A DNA stretch of 64,000 bases from Paracoccaceae bacterium (GTDB taxonomy: Bacteria > Pseudomonadota > Alphaproteobacteria > Rhodobacterales > Rhodobacteraceae), in contig WKFK01000012.1 in assembly GCA_014872815.1 (NCBI GenBank), forward strand, positions 248,001-312,000, written 5' to 3'. A model generated the notes under the pieces. It saw only the letters and a list, made by a program, of their open reading frames with translations. It was not told the origin of the DNA and made no database searches. This document shows, piece after piece, positions 47,239-56,517 of the stretch (its first letter is position 1; every line of letters starts with the position of its first letter). The translations under genes and the position numbers were made by a program.

Positions 47239-47709
47239 TCACTTTGGCTTAAACACCAACGAAACGCCGTTCAGGCAATGGCGTTTCCCCGTGGGTCGCG
47301 GACCATCATCAAAGATGTGTCCCAGATGCGACCCACATCTGCGACAGTGGCACTCGGTGCGGACCCGGAGGAGCTTGCGGTCCGGCTTGGTTCCAATCGC
47401 TTTGGGGAGCGACTTGTAGAAACTGGGCCATCCGGTGCCGCTGTCGTATTTATGCTTGGAACTGTACAGCTTCAGATCACAGCCGCGACAGTGATAGGTG
47501 CCCTTTTCGTAGTTCTTATCCAATGGCGACGAGCCTGCCCGCTCTGTGCCCTCCTGCCGCATCACTTTGTATTGAAGAGGTGTGAGCATGGCGCGCCATT
47601 CTGCGTCAGTACGGGTGACTTCGAATTCTTTTGCCAAGGTTGCTCGTGGCAGAGCCATCGCCACGAGTGCGGTCGCTCCGGCGGCGGAAATGAAATGACG
47701 TCGGTCCAT
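47239..47709 (-). CDS. msrB: Methionine sulfoxide reductase B, Tat-exported
   Basis: 156 residues from the ATG at 47709, which has AAAGGAGG upstream. Reduces methionine-R-sulfoxide. The resolving and structural zinc cysteines appear as CRGC and CRRC, and the catalytic Cys is in RHCLNGVSLVF; also SGTGWPSFY and HLGHIFDDGP. The N-terminal RRHFISAAGATALVAMAL is a twin-arginine-type signal, so this is a periplasmic repair enzyme. Convergent with the response regulator gene. Confidence 0.94.
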   Translation of the reverse strand: MDRRHFISAAGATALVAMALPRATLAKEFEVTRTDAEWRAMLTPLQYKVMRQEGTERAGSSPLDKNYEKGTYHCRGCDLKLYSSKHKYDSGTGWPSFYKSLPKAIGTKPDRKLLRVRTECHCRRCGSHLGHIFDDGPRPTGKRHCLNGVSLVFKPK

Positions 47710-47905
47710 TCTACGTCCTCCTTTGGTCGTAGATTTGCGCATCAATCTGCGTTTAGGCAATTAACAGCTCCGCACAGGACCGTGAGTTTCATGACAACGC
47801 CACGTATTTTGCAGAGTTTCGCTTGTGATCCCGTAGGATTTGATGCACCAAAGGCCGGTAGATTTGGGTGGCCCTGAAAGGGCAACCGGGAGAAGGACAG
47901 ACGAC

Positions 47906-48892
47906 ATGGCCGACGGCATGATGGAAAGCAACGCGAAGCCCACCGAAGACATTGATCTGCGCGATGTGTTTGGCATCGACAGCGACATGAAAATCAAGGG
48001 TTTTGAAGAGCGCACCGACCGCGTGCCTGAGATCGACCCGACCTATAAGTTTGATCCGGAAACCACACTGGCGATCCTGGCGGGTTTTGGCCACAACCGT
48101 CGAGTGATGATTCAAGGCTACCACGGCACGGGTAAATCGACCCACATCGAACAGGTTGCCGCCCGTCTGAACTGGCCATGCGTGCGCGTCAATCTCGACA
48201 GCCACATCAGCCGGATCGACTTGATTGGTAAAGACGCCATCAAGCTGCGCGACGGCAAGCAGGTTACAGAGTTCCACGAAGGCATCCTGCCGTGGGCGCT
48301 GCGCAACCCTACCGCGATTGTGTTTGATGAATATGATGCGGGCCGTGCGGACGTGATGTTTGTGATCCAGCGAGTTCTGGAGCACGACGGCAAGCTGACC
48401 CTACTGGATCAGAACGAGGTGATCACGCCGAACCCTTACTTCCGTCTGTTTGCCACCGCAAACACCGTGGGTCTGGGTGACACCACTGGCCTCTATCACG
48501 GCACACAACAGATCAACCAAGCCCAGATGGACCGTTGGTCGCTGGTGTCCACGCTGAACTACCTTAGCCATGATGCCGAAGCTGCCATCATCCTATCCAA
48601 GGCACCGCACTACAACACCGCCGAAGGCCGCAAGATTGTAAGCCAGATGGTGACCGTGGCGGACCTGACCCGGACCGCGTTTATGAACGGCGATCTGTCC
48701 ACCGTGATGAGCCCGCGGACCGTGATCAACTGGGCTGCAAACTCGGAAATCTTCCGCAACGTTGGTTATGCCTTCCGCCTCTCGTTCTTGAACAAATGTG
48801 ACGAGCTGGAACGCCAGACTGTTGCCGAGTTCTATCAGCGCTGCTTTGACGAAGAGCTGCCTGAGAGCGCGGCGAGCGTGAGCTTGGGCTAA
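47906..48892 (+). CDS. cobS: Cobaltochelatase subunit CobS
   Basis: 328 residues from the ATG at 47906 (GAGAAGGACAG upstream); other ATGs at 47918 and 47921 are possible. AAA+ ATPase of the aerobic cobalamin pathway that, with CobT and CobN, inserts Co2+ into hydrogenobyrinic acid a,c-diamide. Walker [10 protein letters not shown], Walker [11 protein letters not shown], sensor [14 protein letters not shown]. In most relatives cobT follows directly; here another ORF starts at the cobS stop. Confidence 0.95.
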   Translation: MADGMMESNAKPTEDIDLRDVFGIDSDMKIKGFEERTDRVPEIDPTYKFDPETTLAILAGFGHNRRVMIQGYHGTGKSTHIEQVAARLNWPCVRVNLDSHISRIDLIGKDAIKLRDGKQVTEFHEGILPWALRNPTAIVFDEYDAGRADVMFVIQRVLEHDGKLTLLDQNEVITPNPYFRLFATANTVGLGDTTGLYHGTQQINQAQMDRWSLVSTLNYLSHDAEAAIILSKAPHYNTAEGRKIVSQMVTVADLTRTAFMNGDLSTVMSPRTVINWAANSEIFRNVGYAFRLSFLNKCDELERQTVAEFYQRCFDEELPESAASVSLG

Positions 48893-49398
48893 TGATAAAA
48901 ACCACTGCGATTGCTTTATTGCTGTTATTTCCCAGATCAGCAATCGCAGACACTCTAAGCACTCCTGTTTCGCAGCGCGCCTCCGATGAAGAAAAAATTC
49001 GCTTCTGCTTTTCGACGACTATCGCTTTCCACTTTGCAATTGGCGTGGGTTTAAACATTCACGAAGAACGCGATGGCCGCGGCCAGCGAACTGTATCAAT
49101 GGCATCACCTTCTGATTGGCTTCTCGACCAGGTTGGCGCGTCCTCAGAGCACCATGAAACCGTAATTGAAGAATTCACTCAGCAAGCCCTCGCATGGGAA
49201 GCGAATTGGAGAAGTCTGGGAGAAACCTATTGGGCTCACGCCATTGGAAGTGAGGCAACACCATACACCGTACAGGAAGGAAGGGACCTCTGGGAACGCG
49301 AGCTTGAGTGCCAATCGTACTTTGAAAGTCTTGCAAGAATAAACGGAGAATCTGTCTATAGCGCCTCCCAAAAGTTTATTGCGAAAGTTCCTAACTAA
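48892..49398 (+). CDS. Uncharacterised exported protein inserted between cobS and cobT
   Basis: 168 residues; ATG overlaps the cobS TAA by one base. Signal peptide at 1-19 (KTTAIALLLLFPRSAIA). The mature part is helical with two cysteines (FCFSTT, ELECQSYF) and Trp/His-containing motifs; I do not recognise a family. Its codon use is visibly more A/T-rich at third positions than cobS and cobT. Looks like a recent acquisition that captured translational coupling with cobS. The following 189 bp (49399-49587) has no gene and may hold a new promoter for cobT. Confidence 0.7.
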   Translation: MIKTTAIALLLLFPRSAIADTLSTPVSQRASDEEKIRFCFSTTIAFHFAIGVGLNIHEERDGRGQRTVSMASPSDWLLDQVGASSEHHETVIEEFTQQALAWEANWRSLGETYWAHAIGSEATPYTVQEGRDLWERELECQSYFESLARINGESVYSASQKFIAKVPN

Positions 49399-49587
49399 GC
49401 TGAACGGACTATCGTAATCCTTGAACCAAAGAGTGCCTGACAACTGTCTGCGAATGCGTCTGTTCTTAGACTTTTGCTTCGAATTGGTGCTGAGTGGCAG
49501 CTGTGCGGAACCTCCCGAATTTTCGCGAACTTAAGGACCATAATTCACGCCTTGCGCACCCGCCCAGTCCCGTGATTAATCAGAACC

Positions 49588-51462
49588 ATGAGCACCAAAT
49601 CCGACAACCCCGCTGATCCGTTCAAAAAGGCCCTGGCTGAGGCCACCAAAGTCATGGCCGACGATCCGGAACTGTCGGTGTCCTACACGGTTGATCCCTC
49701 CGGCATGTCCGGGGACAGCATCCGCCTGCCTCAGGTCAGCCGCCGCATGACCCGCGACGAGGTGCTTCTGGCGCGCGGCACCGCCGATGCACTGGCATTG
49801 CAGCGCAAGTATCATGATGACGCCACCCACATGCGCTATGCGCCCGGTCAGGGCATTGCCCGCGACCTTTATGAGGCCATGGAGACCGCCCGTTGCGAAG
49901 CCATGGGCGCGCGCGACATGCCCGGCACCGCCACCAACATCGACATGAAGATCAGCCAAGAGGCCGCCGGCCGTGGTTATGGCGACATGACTTCTACCGA
50001 GCAGGCGCCCTTGCCTGTGGCGGCGGGCTATCTGATCCGTCATCTGGCCACTGGACGTGACCTGCCCCCGGCGGCAGCCAATGTGATGAACCTGTGGCGC
50101 GGCTACATTGAGCAGAGCGCGGGCGAGCACCTTGGAGATCTGCAGGAGCTGCTGTCCGACCAACAAGCCTTTGCCAAATTTGCCCGCCAGATAATCGAAG
50201 ACCTCGGCTACGGCGATCAGCTGGGCGATGACCCGGATGACGTTGACGATCAAGAAGACGAAGCCGAAGAACAAGCAGAAGAGCAGGAAGACCCCGATAG
50301 CCAGGGTCAAGACGACAGCGACGAGGAAGACACTGAAGCCAGCCCTGAGCAATCTCAGGAAGAGCAACAGGACATGTCTGAGGCGCAAGTCACCATGGAT
50401 GACATGGCTGAGGATGAAATGTCCGACGAGGCCGAGATGCCAGACGGCGAAGCGCCGCTCGACCCACCACCTCCGCCGCCAATTTCCGAAGCTGACCCGG
50501 ACTATGTGGTGTTTGACACAACCCATGACGAAGAGATTGCCGCTGAAGAACTGGCCGAGCCGGTCGAGCTAGAACGCCTGCGCGCCTATCTGGACCAGCA
50601 ATTGGAGCCACTCAAGGGCGCGGTGAGCCGTCTCGCCAACCGCCTGCAACGCCGCCTGCAAGCGCAGCAAAACCGCAGCTGGGAGTTCGACCTCGAAGAA
50701 GGTACGCTGGATGCGGGTCGTCTGGCGCGGGTTGTGGCCAACCCAACCACGCCGCTCAGCTTCAAAATGGAGCATGACACCGAGTTCCGCGACACAGTGG
50801 TGACGTTGCTGCTCGATAACTCTGGCTCGATGCGTGGCCGTCCGATTTCCATCGCAGCGATTTGTGCAGACGTTCTCGCCCGCACGCTGGAGCGCTGCAA
50901 CGTGAAGGTGGAAATCCTCGGTTTCACCACCCGCGCTTGGAAAGGCGGTTTGGCCCGTGAAAAGTGGCTCAACGACGGCCGCCCGCAACAGCCAGGCCGC
51001 CTGAATGATCTACGCCACATCATCTACAAACAGGCGGACGCCCCATGGCGCCGTGTGCGGCCAAACCTCGGTCTGATGATGAAAGAAGGCCTGCTGAAGG
51101 AAAACATCGACGGCGAGGCGCTGGAATGGGCCCACCGCCGGATGCTGATGCGGCCAGAACAGCGCAAAATCCTGATGGTGATTTCTGATGGCGCCCCGGT
51201 GGATGACAGCACGCTCTCAGTGAACCCGGCCAATTATCTGGAAAAACACCTGCGCGACGTGATTGCCATGGTCGAAAAACGCAAGCTGGTGGAGCTTTTG
51301 GCGATTGGTATCGGCCACGATGTGACCCGCTACTATGACCGCGCGGTGACCATCACCGATGTGGAGCAGCTCGCTGGCGCCATGACCGAACAACTGGCGG
51401 CGCTGTTTGACAACGATCCGCGCGCCCGTGCGCGTGTTATGGGCATGCGGAAAGTGGGCTAA
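49588..51462 (+). CDS. cobT: Cobaltochelatase subunit CobT
   Basis: 624 residues. Partner of CobS in the cobaltochelatase. N-terminal helical domain ([18 protein letters not shown]), a long acidic disordered middle at about 210-305 ([20 protein letters not shown] and after), and a C-terminal von Willebrand A domain with the MIDAS-like DNSGSMRG and [12 protein letters not shown]. The ATG at 49588 has only a weak Shine-Dalgarno, consistent with its normal coupling to cobS being lost. Confidence 0.95.
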   Translation: MSTKSDNPADPFKKALAEATKVMADDPELSVSYTVDPSGMSGDSIRLPQVSRRMTRDEVLLARGTADALALQRKYHDDATHMRYAPGQGIARDLYEAMETARCEAMGARDMPGTATNIDMKISQEAAGRGYGDMTSTEQAPLPVAAGYLIRHLATGRDLPPAAANVMNLWRGYIEQSAGEHLGDLQELLSDQQAFAKFARQIIEDLGYGDQLGDDPDDVDDQEDEAEEQAEEQEDPDSQGQDDSDEEDTEASPEQSQEEQQDMSEAQVTMDDMAEDEMSDEAEMPDGEAPLDPPPPPPISEADPDYVVFDTTHDEEIAAEELAEPVELERLRAYLDQQLEPLKGAVSRLANRLQRRLQAQQNRSWEFDLEEGTLDAGRLARVVANPTTPLSFKMEHDTEFRDTVVTLLLDNSGSMRGRPISIAAICADVLARTLERCNVKVEILGFTTRAWKGGLAREKWLNDGRPQQPGRLNDLRHIIYKQADAPWRRVRPNLGLMMKEGLLKENIDGEALEWAHRRMLMRPEQRKILMVISDGAPVDDSTLSVNPANYLEKHLRDVIAMVEKRKLVELLAIGIGHDVTRYYDRAVTITDVEQLAGAMTEQLAALFDNDPRARARVMGMRKVG

Positions 51463-51491
51463 CGTCCGTTTTCACAGCCTTCAAATACCCC

Positions 51492-51532
51492 GGGGGTGAG
51501 CGTCCGCAAGGGAGCTTACCCCCTCTTCTTTT
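51492..51532 (+). terminator. Terminator after cobT
   Basis: GGGGGTGAGC...GCTTACCCCC, a 10-bp stem with one G-T pair and a 12-base loop, followed by TCTTCTTTT. Starts 29 bp past the cobT stop. Confidence 0.65.
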
Positions 51533-51612
51533 CAGTACGCGGTTCCTCCTTGCCATTGGCGGCGCAGTGCGTATCACTGAACCCTCATTCACCGACCACA
51601 AGGAACACCGTC

Positions 51613-53424
51613 ATGTTTCAGGATTTTGCCGTCACCGCCCGCCCGGAACAGGGCCCTGCCCGTCTCAAAGCCTTGCGGGAACAAATGGACAAAGGCGGGC
51701 TGGATGGGTTTCTGGTCCCACGCGCCGACGCGCATCAGGGCGAATATGTGGCTGCGCGCGATGACCGGTTGGCTTGGCTCACTGGTTTCACGGGCTCCGC
51801 TGGATTTTGCGTGGTCCTGAAAGACATTGCGGGGGTGTTTGTGGATGGGCGCTATCGCACCCAGGTGAAGGAGCAGGTCGCAGATTGCTACACACCGGTG
51901 GATTGGCCCGACGTGCTGCCAGGGCCGTGGATTGTGGAGAACCTCGGCACAGGACACGTTGGCTTTGATCCCTGGCTGTACACGGTTGGACAGTTGGAGG
52001 CGCTGCATCAGGCAACCAAAGACCACATGATCACCTTTGTGCCAGTGAACAATCCGATTGATGCCATTTGGGACGATCAGCCAGACGCGCCGATGGCGCC
52101 CGTTAAGAGCCACCCGACCAAAGTGGCCGGTGAATCCCATGCCGACAAACGCGCCCGTCTTGCGGCGGATTTGCATGCAAAAGGTGAAAGCGCCGCGGTG
52201 ATCTCCCTGCCCGACAGCATCGCGTGGATGTTGAACATTCGTGGCGCGGACATCCCCCGCAACCCGCTGGCCCACGGATTTGCCGTACTGAATTCCGACG
52301 CCACCGTCGATCTGTTTATGGCAGAGCAAAAACTCACGGACGTGCTGGACCATCTGGGGGACGCCGTCCGCGTGCACGCGCCGGACGCCTTTATCCCGTT
52401 CCTCACGCAGCTCTCTGGCACTGTGCGCCTCGACAAAGGTAGCGCGCCGATCGCGGTGCAAGCCGCTGTGTCTCAAAGCGATGCGGAGATTTCCTATGGC
52501 CAAGACCCCTGCATCATGCCCAAGGCGCGCAAAAACGCGTCTGAAATTGCCGGCATGGCCGAAGCGCATCTGCGGGACGGCGCAGCTGTGGTGAACTTCC
52601 TCAGCTGGTTTGACACGCAAGACAAAACCGCGCTGACAGAAATTGACGTGGTGAAAAAGCTGGAAGAATACCGCCGCGCCACCAACGCGCTGTTGGAGAT
52701 CAGTTTTGACACCATCGCAGGTGCCGGTCCGAACGGCGCCATCATGCACTACCGCGTGACCGAAGAAACCAACCGGCCCCTGCAAAATGGCGATCTGATG
52801 GTGCTGGACAGTGGTGGGCAATACGCCGATGGGACCACCGACATCACCCGCACATTGCCAATCGGTGAGGTGAGCGACGACGCAAGGGTGGCCTTCACCC
52901 GCGTGTTGCAAGGCATGATTGCCTTATCGCGTATGCGTTTCCCCAAGGGCGTCGCAGGCAGCCACATCGAAGCCATTGGCCGTTTGCCGCTGTGGATGGC
53001 GGGTCAGGACTTTGACCACGGCCTCGGCCACGGCGTGGGCGCCTATCTCTGCGTGCACGAAGGCCCACAGCGCCTGGCACGGGTCAGCGACACTCCGCTT
53101 GAGGTCGGAATGATCCTGTCCAATGAGCCGGGCTACTATCGCCCCGGCGCTTTTGGCATCCGGATCGAAAACCTGATTGTGGTGGAAGAAGCCCCTGCTC
53201 TGCCCGGGGGGGACGATCACCGTCAGATGCTGCAATTCCGCAACCTGACCTTTGCCCCGATTGATCGCGACATGGTGGTTGTAGACCTGCTGAGCGAAGC
53301 AGAACTGGATTGGCTCAACGCCTATCACGCGACGTGCCGTCAAGTGCTGTCACCACGACTCGCACCGGAGCAACAAATGTGGTTGGATGCGGCCTGCGCT
53401 GCGCTGTCACATTCCACGCCGTGA
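51613..53424 (+). CDS. Aminopeptidase P family metallopeptidase (M24B)
   Basis: 603 residues from the ATG at 51613 (AAGGAA upstream); the frame to 51496 runs through the terminator. Two N-terminal creatinase-like domains, then the pita-bread domain with the five metal ligands: D...D in VLDSGGQYADGTTDITRT, H in GHGVGAYLCVHEGP, E in ILSNEPGYY and E in IRIENLIVV. Cleaves Xaa-Pro bonds. Long, eukaryote-like form (about 600 rather than 440 residues), common in alphaproteobacteria. Confidence 0.92.
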   Translation: MFQDFAVTARPEQGPARLKALREQMDKGGLDGFLVPRADAHQGEYVAARDDRLAWLTGFTGSAGFCVVLKDIAGVFVDGRYRTQVKEQVADCYTPVDWPDVLPGPWIVENLGTGHVGFDPWLYTVGQLEALHQATKDHMITFVPVNNPIDAIWDDQPDAPMAPVKSHPTKVAGESHADKRARLAADLHAKGESAAVISLPDSIAWMLNIRGADIPRNPLAHGFAVLNSDATVDLFMAEQKLTDVLDHLGDAVRVHAPDAFIPFLTQLSGTVRLDKGSAPIAVQAAVSQSDAEISYGQDPCIMPKARKNASEIAGMAEAHLRDGAAVVNFLSWFDTQDKTALTEIDVVKKLEEYRRATNALLEISFDTIAGAGPNGAIMHYRVTEETNRPLQNGDLMVLDSGGQYADGTTDITRTLPIGEVSDDARVAFTRVLQGMIALSRMRFPKGVAGSHIEAIGRLPLWMAGQDFDHGLGHGVGAYLCVHEGPQRLARVSDTPLEVGMILSNEPGYYRPGAFGIRIENLIVVEEAPALPGGDDHRQMLQFRNLTFAPIDRDMVVVDLLSEAELDWLNAYHATCRQVLSPRLAPEQQMWLDAACAALSHSTP

Positions 53425-53478
53425 CACTGCGCTGTTACAACACAGCTTTATTTGGGCACGAAACAGGAGGGACACCAC

Positions 53479-53820
53479 ATGACAAACATCACAATCCGCA
53501 AAGCTGAAGGCAATTGGGTTGTCCGTGCCGGTGGTGCCATCCTGGGCGAAAGCAGCAACGCGCTGGAACTCAGCGAAGGCGATCTGAAACCGGTGATCTA
53601 TTTCCCGCGCGCAGACATCGCTATGGCGTTTTTGGACCCAAGCCAAAAGACAACGCATTGCCCGCACAAAGGCGATGCCAACCACTTCTCCATTGTGACC
53701 AAAAGCCAGACCATCTCTGACGCGGCGTGGAGCTATGAGGCACCGATCGAAGCGGTCGAACGCATCAAGGACCACTTGGCCTTCTACACCAGCGATCTGG
53801 TGGCGGTAGAGCGCGTCTAA
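53479..53820 (+). CDS. DUF427 family protein
   Basis: 113 residues; AGGAGGG upstream of the ATG at 53479. DUF427 pattern: IRKAEGNWVVRAGGAILGES, PVIYFPRADIAM and TTHCPHKGDANHFSI, with DAAWSYEAPIEAVERIKDHLAFY at the end. Small all-beta protein, function unknown. Followed by a GC-rich hairpin. Confidence 0.9.
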   Translation: MTNITIRKAEGNWVVRAGGAILGESSNALELSEGDLKPVIYFPRADIAMAFLDPSQKTTHCPHKGDANHFSIVTKSQTISDAAWSYEAPIEAVERIKDHLAFYTSDLVAVERV

Positions 53821-53832
53821 ATTACGGAAAAT

Positions 53833-53856
53833 GCGCGCTGGACACCGGCGCGCTTT
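53833..53856 (+). terminator. Hairpin after DUF427 gene
   Basis: GCGCGC, 9 bases, GCGCGC followed by TTTCCCC, 12 bp past the stop. Short stem and T-run, so a weak terminator at best. Confidence 0.4.
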
Positions 53857-53873
53857 CCCCCAACAGTGCGCCT

Positions 53874-54560
53874 ATGTCGCAGATTTCCGTTTCTGATTTT
53901 TCCTTTGTTTGGCCCAGCAGCACCGTCGCCGTGTTGCAAAACGCGTGTTTCACTGTGGACGCTGATGAGCGCGTCTTGCTGCGCGGCCCAAGCGGGTCCG
54001 GAAAATCCACGCTCATGGCGGCCATTTCAGGTGTGATTGATGTTCCGATTGGCACGGTATCTGTGTCAGGTCAGGACATCGGCGCCCTGCCCGCCAGCAA
54101 ACGAGACCGGTTTCGGGCTGATCACATGGGACTGATTTTTCAGGTGTTCAATCTTGTGCCTTGGCTCAGTGCTGTGGACAACATCCTCCTGCCTTGCCGT
54201 TATTCAAAACGCCGCCGCGCGCGCATCGCGGGGCCTTTGGACAAGGAAGCGCACCGTTTGATGGCAGCTTTGGGGCTTGATCCAGATACCCTTGGCCCGT
54301 CTCACGCCAGCGCCCTCAGTGTTGGACAACAACAAAGGGTGGCGGCCGCGCGCGCATTGATTGGCGCGCCGGACGTCATTTTGGCGGACGAGCCAACCTC
54401 CGCGCTTGATCCCGAAACCAAAGCCTCTTTCATGCAGCTCCTAAGCCAGCAAGTCCAAGACAGCGGCGCGGCCTTGCTGATGGTCAGCCACGATGAAGGC
54501 CTGGACCGGCATTTTGACCGAGTTGTTGAGATGTCTGAGCTTTCCGGCGTGGGGGCGTGA
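53874..54560 (+). CDS. ABC transporter ATP-binding protein (MacB/LolD type)
   Basis: 228 residues. Walker A GPSGSGKST at 38-46, signature LSVGQQQRVAAARAL, Walker B VILADEPTSALD and H-loop MVSHDEG. The LolD/MacB-type group drives extrusion or mechanotransmission rather than import. The stop overlaps the GTG of the permease (GTGA), and a DUF3299 protein follows, so the three form one unit. Confidence 0.92.
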   Translation: MSQISVSDFSFVWPSSTVAVLQNACFTVDADERVLLRGPSGSGKSTLMAAISGVIDVPIGTVSVSGQDIGALPASKRDRFRADHMGLIFQVFNLVPWLSAVDNILLPCRYSKRRRARIAGPLDKEAHRLMAALGLDPDTLGPSHASALSVGQQQRVAAARALIGAPDVILADEPTSALDPETKASFMQLLSQQVQDSGAALLMVSHDEGLDRHFDRVVEMSELSGVGA

Positions 54561-55822
54561 CAGTGACACTGGTTGTACAAAGCCTGTTGAACCGCCGGTT
54601 TGTCGCAAGCTTGACTGTGTTGGCAATTGCACTCAGCGTGGCTCTGATCCTGAGCGTTGAGCGTCTGCGCGACTCCGCACGTACATCTTTTGCCAACTCG
54701 GCATCGGGCGTTGACCTCATCATCGCACCGCGAGGCAACGACGTGCAAATCCTGCTCGCGACTCTCTTTGGCGTAGGTTCTACCGGAACTGGCATGTCCG
54801 GAGACGTTGTTGACCTGCTTAAGGACATGCCCGGCGTGGCTTGGACTGTCCCCTTGATGCAAGGCGACAACCACAAGGGGTTCCCTGTCATTGGCACGTC
54901 AGAAGCATATTTCGAGCACTTCAAACACAGTCGCGGTGAGGCATTGACGTTTGCCCAAGGCACCCCTTTTGCCGATCCGCAATCGGCTGTGATTGGTGCC
55001 GAAGTTGCACAGCGGCTTGGCTACGGATTGGGCACGGAGATCGTCAACGCACATGGCGCGGGCTCCGTTGCCTTGGAAGTGCATGACGAGGCCCCTTTTG
55101 AGGTCACAGGCATTTTGGCCCGCACCAACACGGCTGTAGACCGCATGGTCTTTGTGTCGCTGCAAGGGTTTGAGAAGCTCCATGCAGAGGCCGAAGCACA
55201 TCCCGCTGATCCTCTCGCGGCGCACACAAAAGAAGATCATGTGGAGAACGGCGTCGCCGGTGTGGTGCCCGCCCAAGTCAATGCCGCCTATGTCGGCTTA
55301 AGCAATCGCACCGCAGTGCTGGGGGTACAGCGCGCGATCGCGACATACACAAAAGAACCCCTGTCCGCGGTCATGCCCAACGTCGCGTTGCTGCAGCTCT
55401 GGTCGATCACCGGCACCGCAGAGAACGCCCTGCGCCTGATGTCCATGGCAGTGGTTGTCGCCAGCATGATCGGCATGGTGGTTATGTTGTCGGCAGCATT
55501 AGAAGCGCGGCGCCGGGAGTTTGCCATCCTGCGTTCGGTTGGTGCATCCCCGCGCGATGTCGTGTTGATGATCGTAACAGAGGCGCTTTTGGTCACTGCC
55601 TCCGGCATCGTCTTGGGACTGCTCATCTTCTGGGGGGCGATCCTGCTGGCAGCCCCCCTTCTCAGCACGCAGTTTGGGGTCACTCTGGGCAATCAAATGC
55701 TGGGCACCTCGGAAGCCGCGCTGTTGCTCACGATCTTGTGCTTTGGCGGATTGGCGAGTTTGTTGCCAGCATGGCGTGTGTATCGCATGACACTGGCAGA
55801 CGGCTTGACCACGAAGCTGTAA
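54557..55822 (+). CDS. ABC transporter permease (FtsX/MacB type)
   Basis: 421 residues, GTG start inside the 4-base overlap with the ATPase stop. Topology: TM1 at about 14-31 (ASLTVLAIALSVALIL), a large periplasmic MacB-like domain, then three C-terminal helices (AVVVASMIGMVVMLSAALEA, LVTASGIVLGLLIFWGAILL, ALLLTILCFGGLASLLPAW). No membrane-fusion protein is nearby. With the exported DUF3299 protein it resembles the ABC part of the Zur-regulated Zrg cassette of Vibrio; this relation is from memory and untested. Confidence 0.88.
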   Translation: MTVTLVVQSLLNRRFVASLTVLAIALSVALILSVERLRDSARTSFANSASGVDLIIAPRGNDVQILLATLFGVGSTGTGMSGDVVDLLKDMPGVAWTVPLMQGDNHKGFPVIGTSEAYFEHFKHSRGEALTFAQGTPFADPQSAVIGAEVAQRLGYGLGTEIVNAHGAGSVALEVHDEAPFEVTGILARTNTAVDRMVFVSLQGFEKLHAEAEAHPADPLAAHTKEDHVENGVAGVVPAQVNAAYVGLSNRTAVLGVQRAIATYTKEPLSAVMPNVALLQLWSITGTAENALRLMSMAVVVASMIGMVVMLSAALEARRREFAILRSVGASPRDVVLMIVTEALLVTASGIVLGLLIFWGAILLAAPLLSTQFGVTLGNQMLGTSEAALLLTILCFGGLASLLPAWRVYRMTLADGLTTKL

Positions 55823-55866
55823 CAACCTCAAATAACATCACACCAGACGCCCAAGGAGATCCTGAT

Positions 55867-56514
55867 ATGAAAGCGCTCTTATTATCGACGGCCCTGACAT
55901 GGACGGCTTCGCTGGGCTTTGCGGAACAAGCAAAAGAAATCAGTTGGACCGATCTCGAAGGACCGACCTCTGAGTTCGAGAATCCGTTCGAAGATCTCAC
56001 AGACCTGCAAATGCAGACCCTCGCGCGGATTTTGCGATTAGATTACTTGGCTGAATCAGAAACCGACGCCAACGCAAAAGAGGACGCCGCAGGTCTTCGA
56101 TCGGAACTGGCCAGCGAAGGCATTGATGCCGACTTCTTGCTCGCAGAACGTATCCGCATCATGACCAAGCTGGAAAATGAATCCCGCACGCCAAATACAT
56201 CTGTCATAGGTCAAACTGTCCGGATGCCCGGCTATCTGTTGCCATTGGAAATGGACGGAAACTTGGCGGTCGAGTTTCTATTGGTCCCAACCGTAGGTGC
56301 CTGCATCCACACCCCGCCGCCACCGGCAAATCAAATCGTCTATGTGCGCTATCCGGCTGGCTACCCAACAGAAAGCCTGTTCACGCCTGTCTGGATCAGT
56401 GGGGAACTGCGCAGCGAGTTTGACAGCCATTCGCTTTACATGGTCGACGGCGAAGCGGATGTTGACGTGACCTATAAGATGGACGCCGACAGCGTGATTG
56501 CCTACGGCTCCTGA
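55867..56514 (+). CDS. Exported DUF3299 family protein
   Basis: 215 residues from the ATG at 55867, AAGGAG upstream. Signal peptide at about 1-19 (KALLLSTALTWTASLGFA). The DUF3299 core is unmistakable: GYLLPLEMDGNLAVEFLLVP, VGACIHTPPPPANQIVYVRY, and STFTPVWISGEL-like LFTPVWISGEL. A helical N-terminal region precedes it. The CIHTPPPP cysteine/histidine could bind metal. Third gene of the ABC cassette, 44 bp after the permease; probably its periplasmic accessory. Confidence 0.88.
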   Translation: MKALLLSTALTWTASLGFAEQAKEISWTDLEGPTSEFENPFEDLTDLQMQTLARILRLDYLAESETDANAKEDAAGLRSELASEGIDADFLLAERIRIMTKLENESRTPNTSVIGQTVRMPGYLLPLEMDGNLAVEFLLVPTVGACIHTPPPPANQIVYVRYPAGYPTESLFTPVWISGELRSEFDSHSLYMVDGEADVDVTYKMDADSVIAYGS

Positions 56515-56517
56515 CTG

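Noticed and set aside
51589-52911. 440-codon minus-strand frame opposite the aminopeptidase P gene
   Set aside because: The plus strand encodes a complete metallopeptidase with all five metal ligands; the antisense product has no motif.
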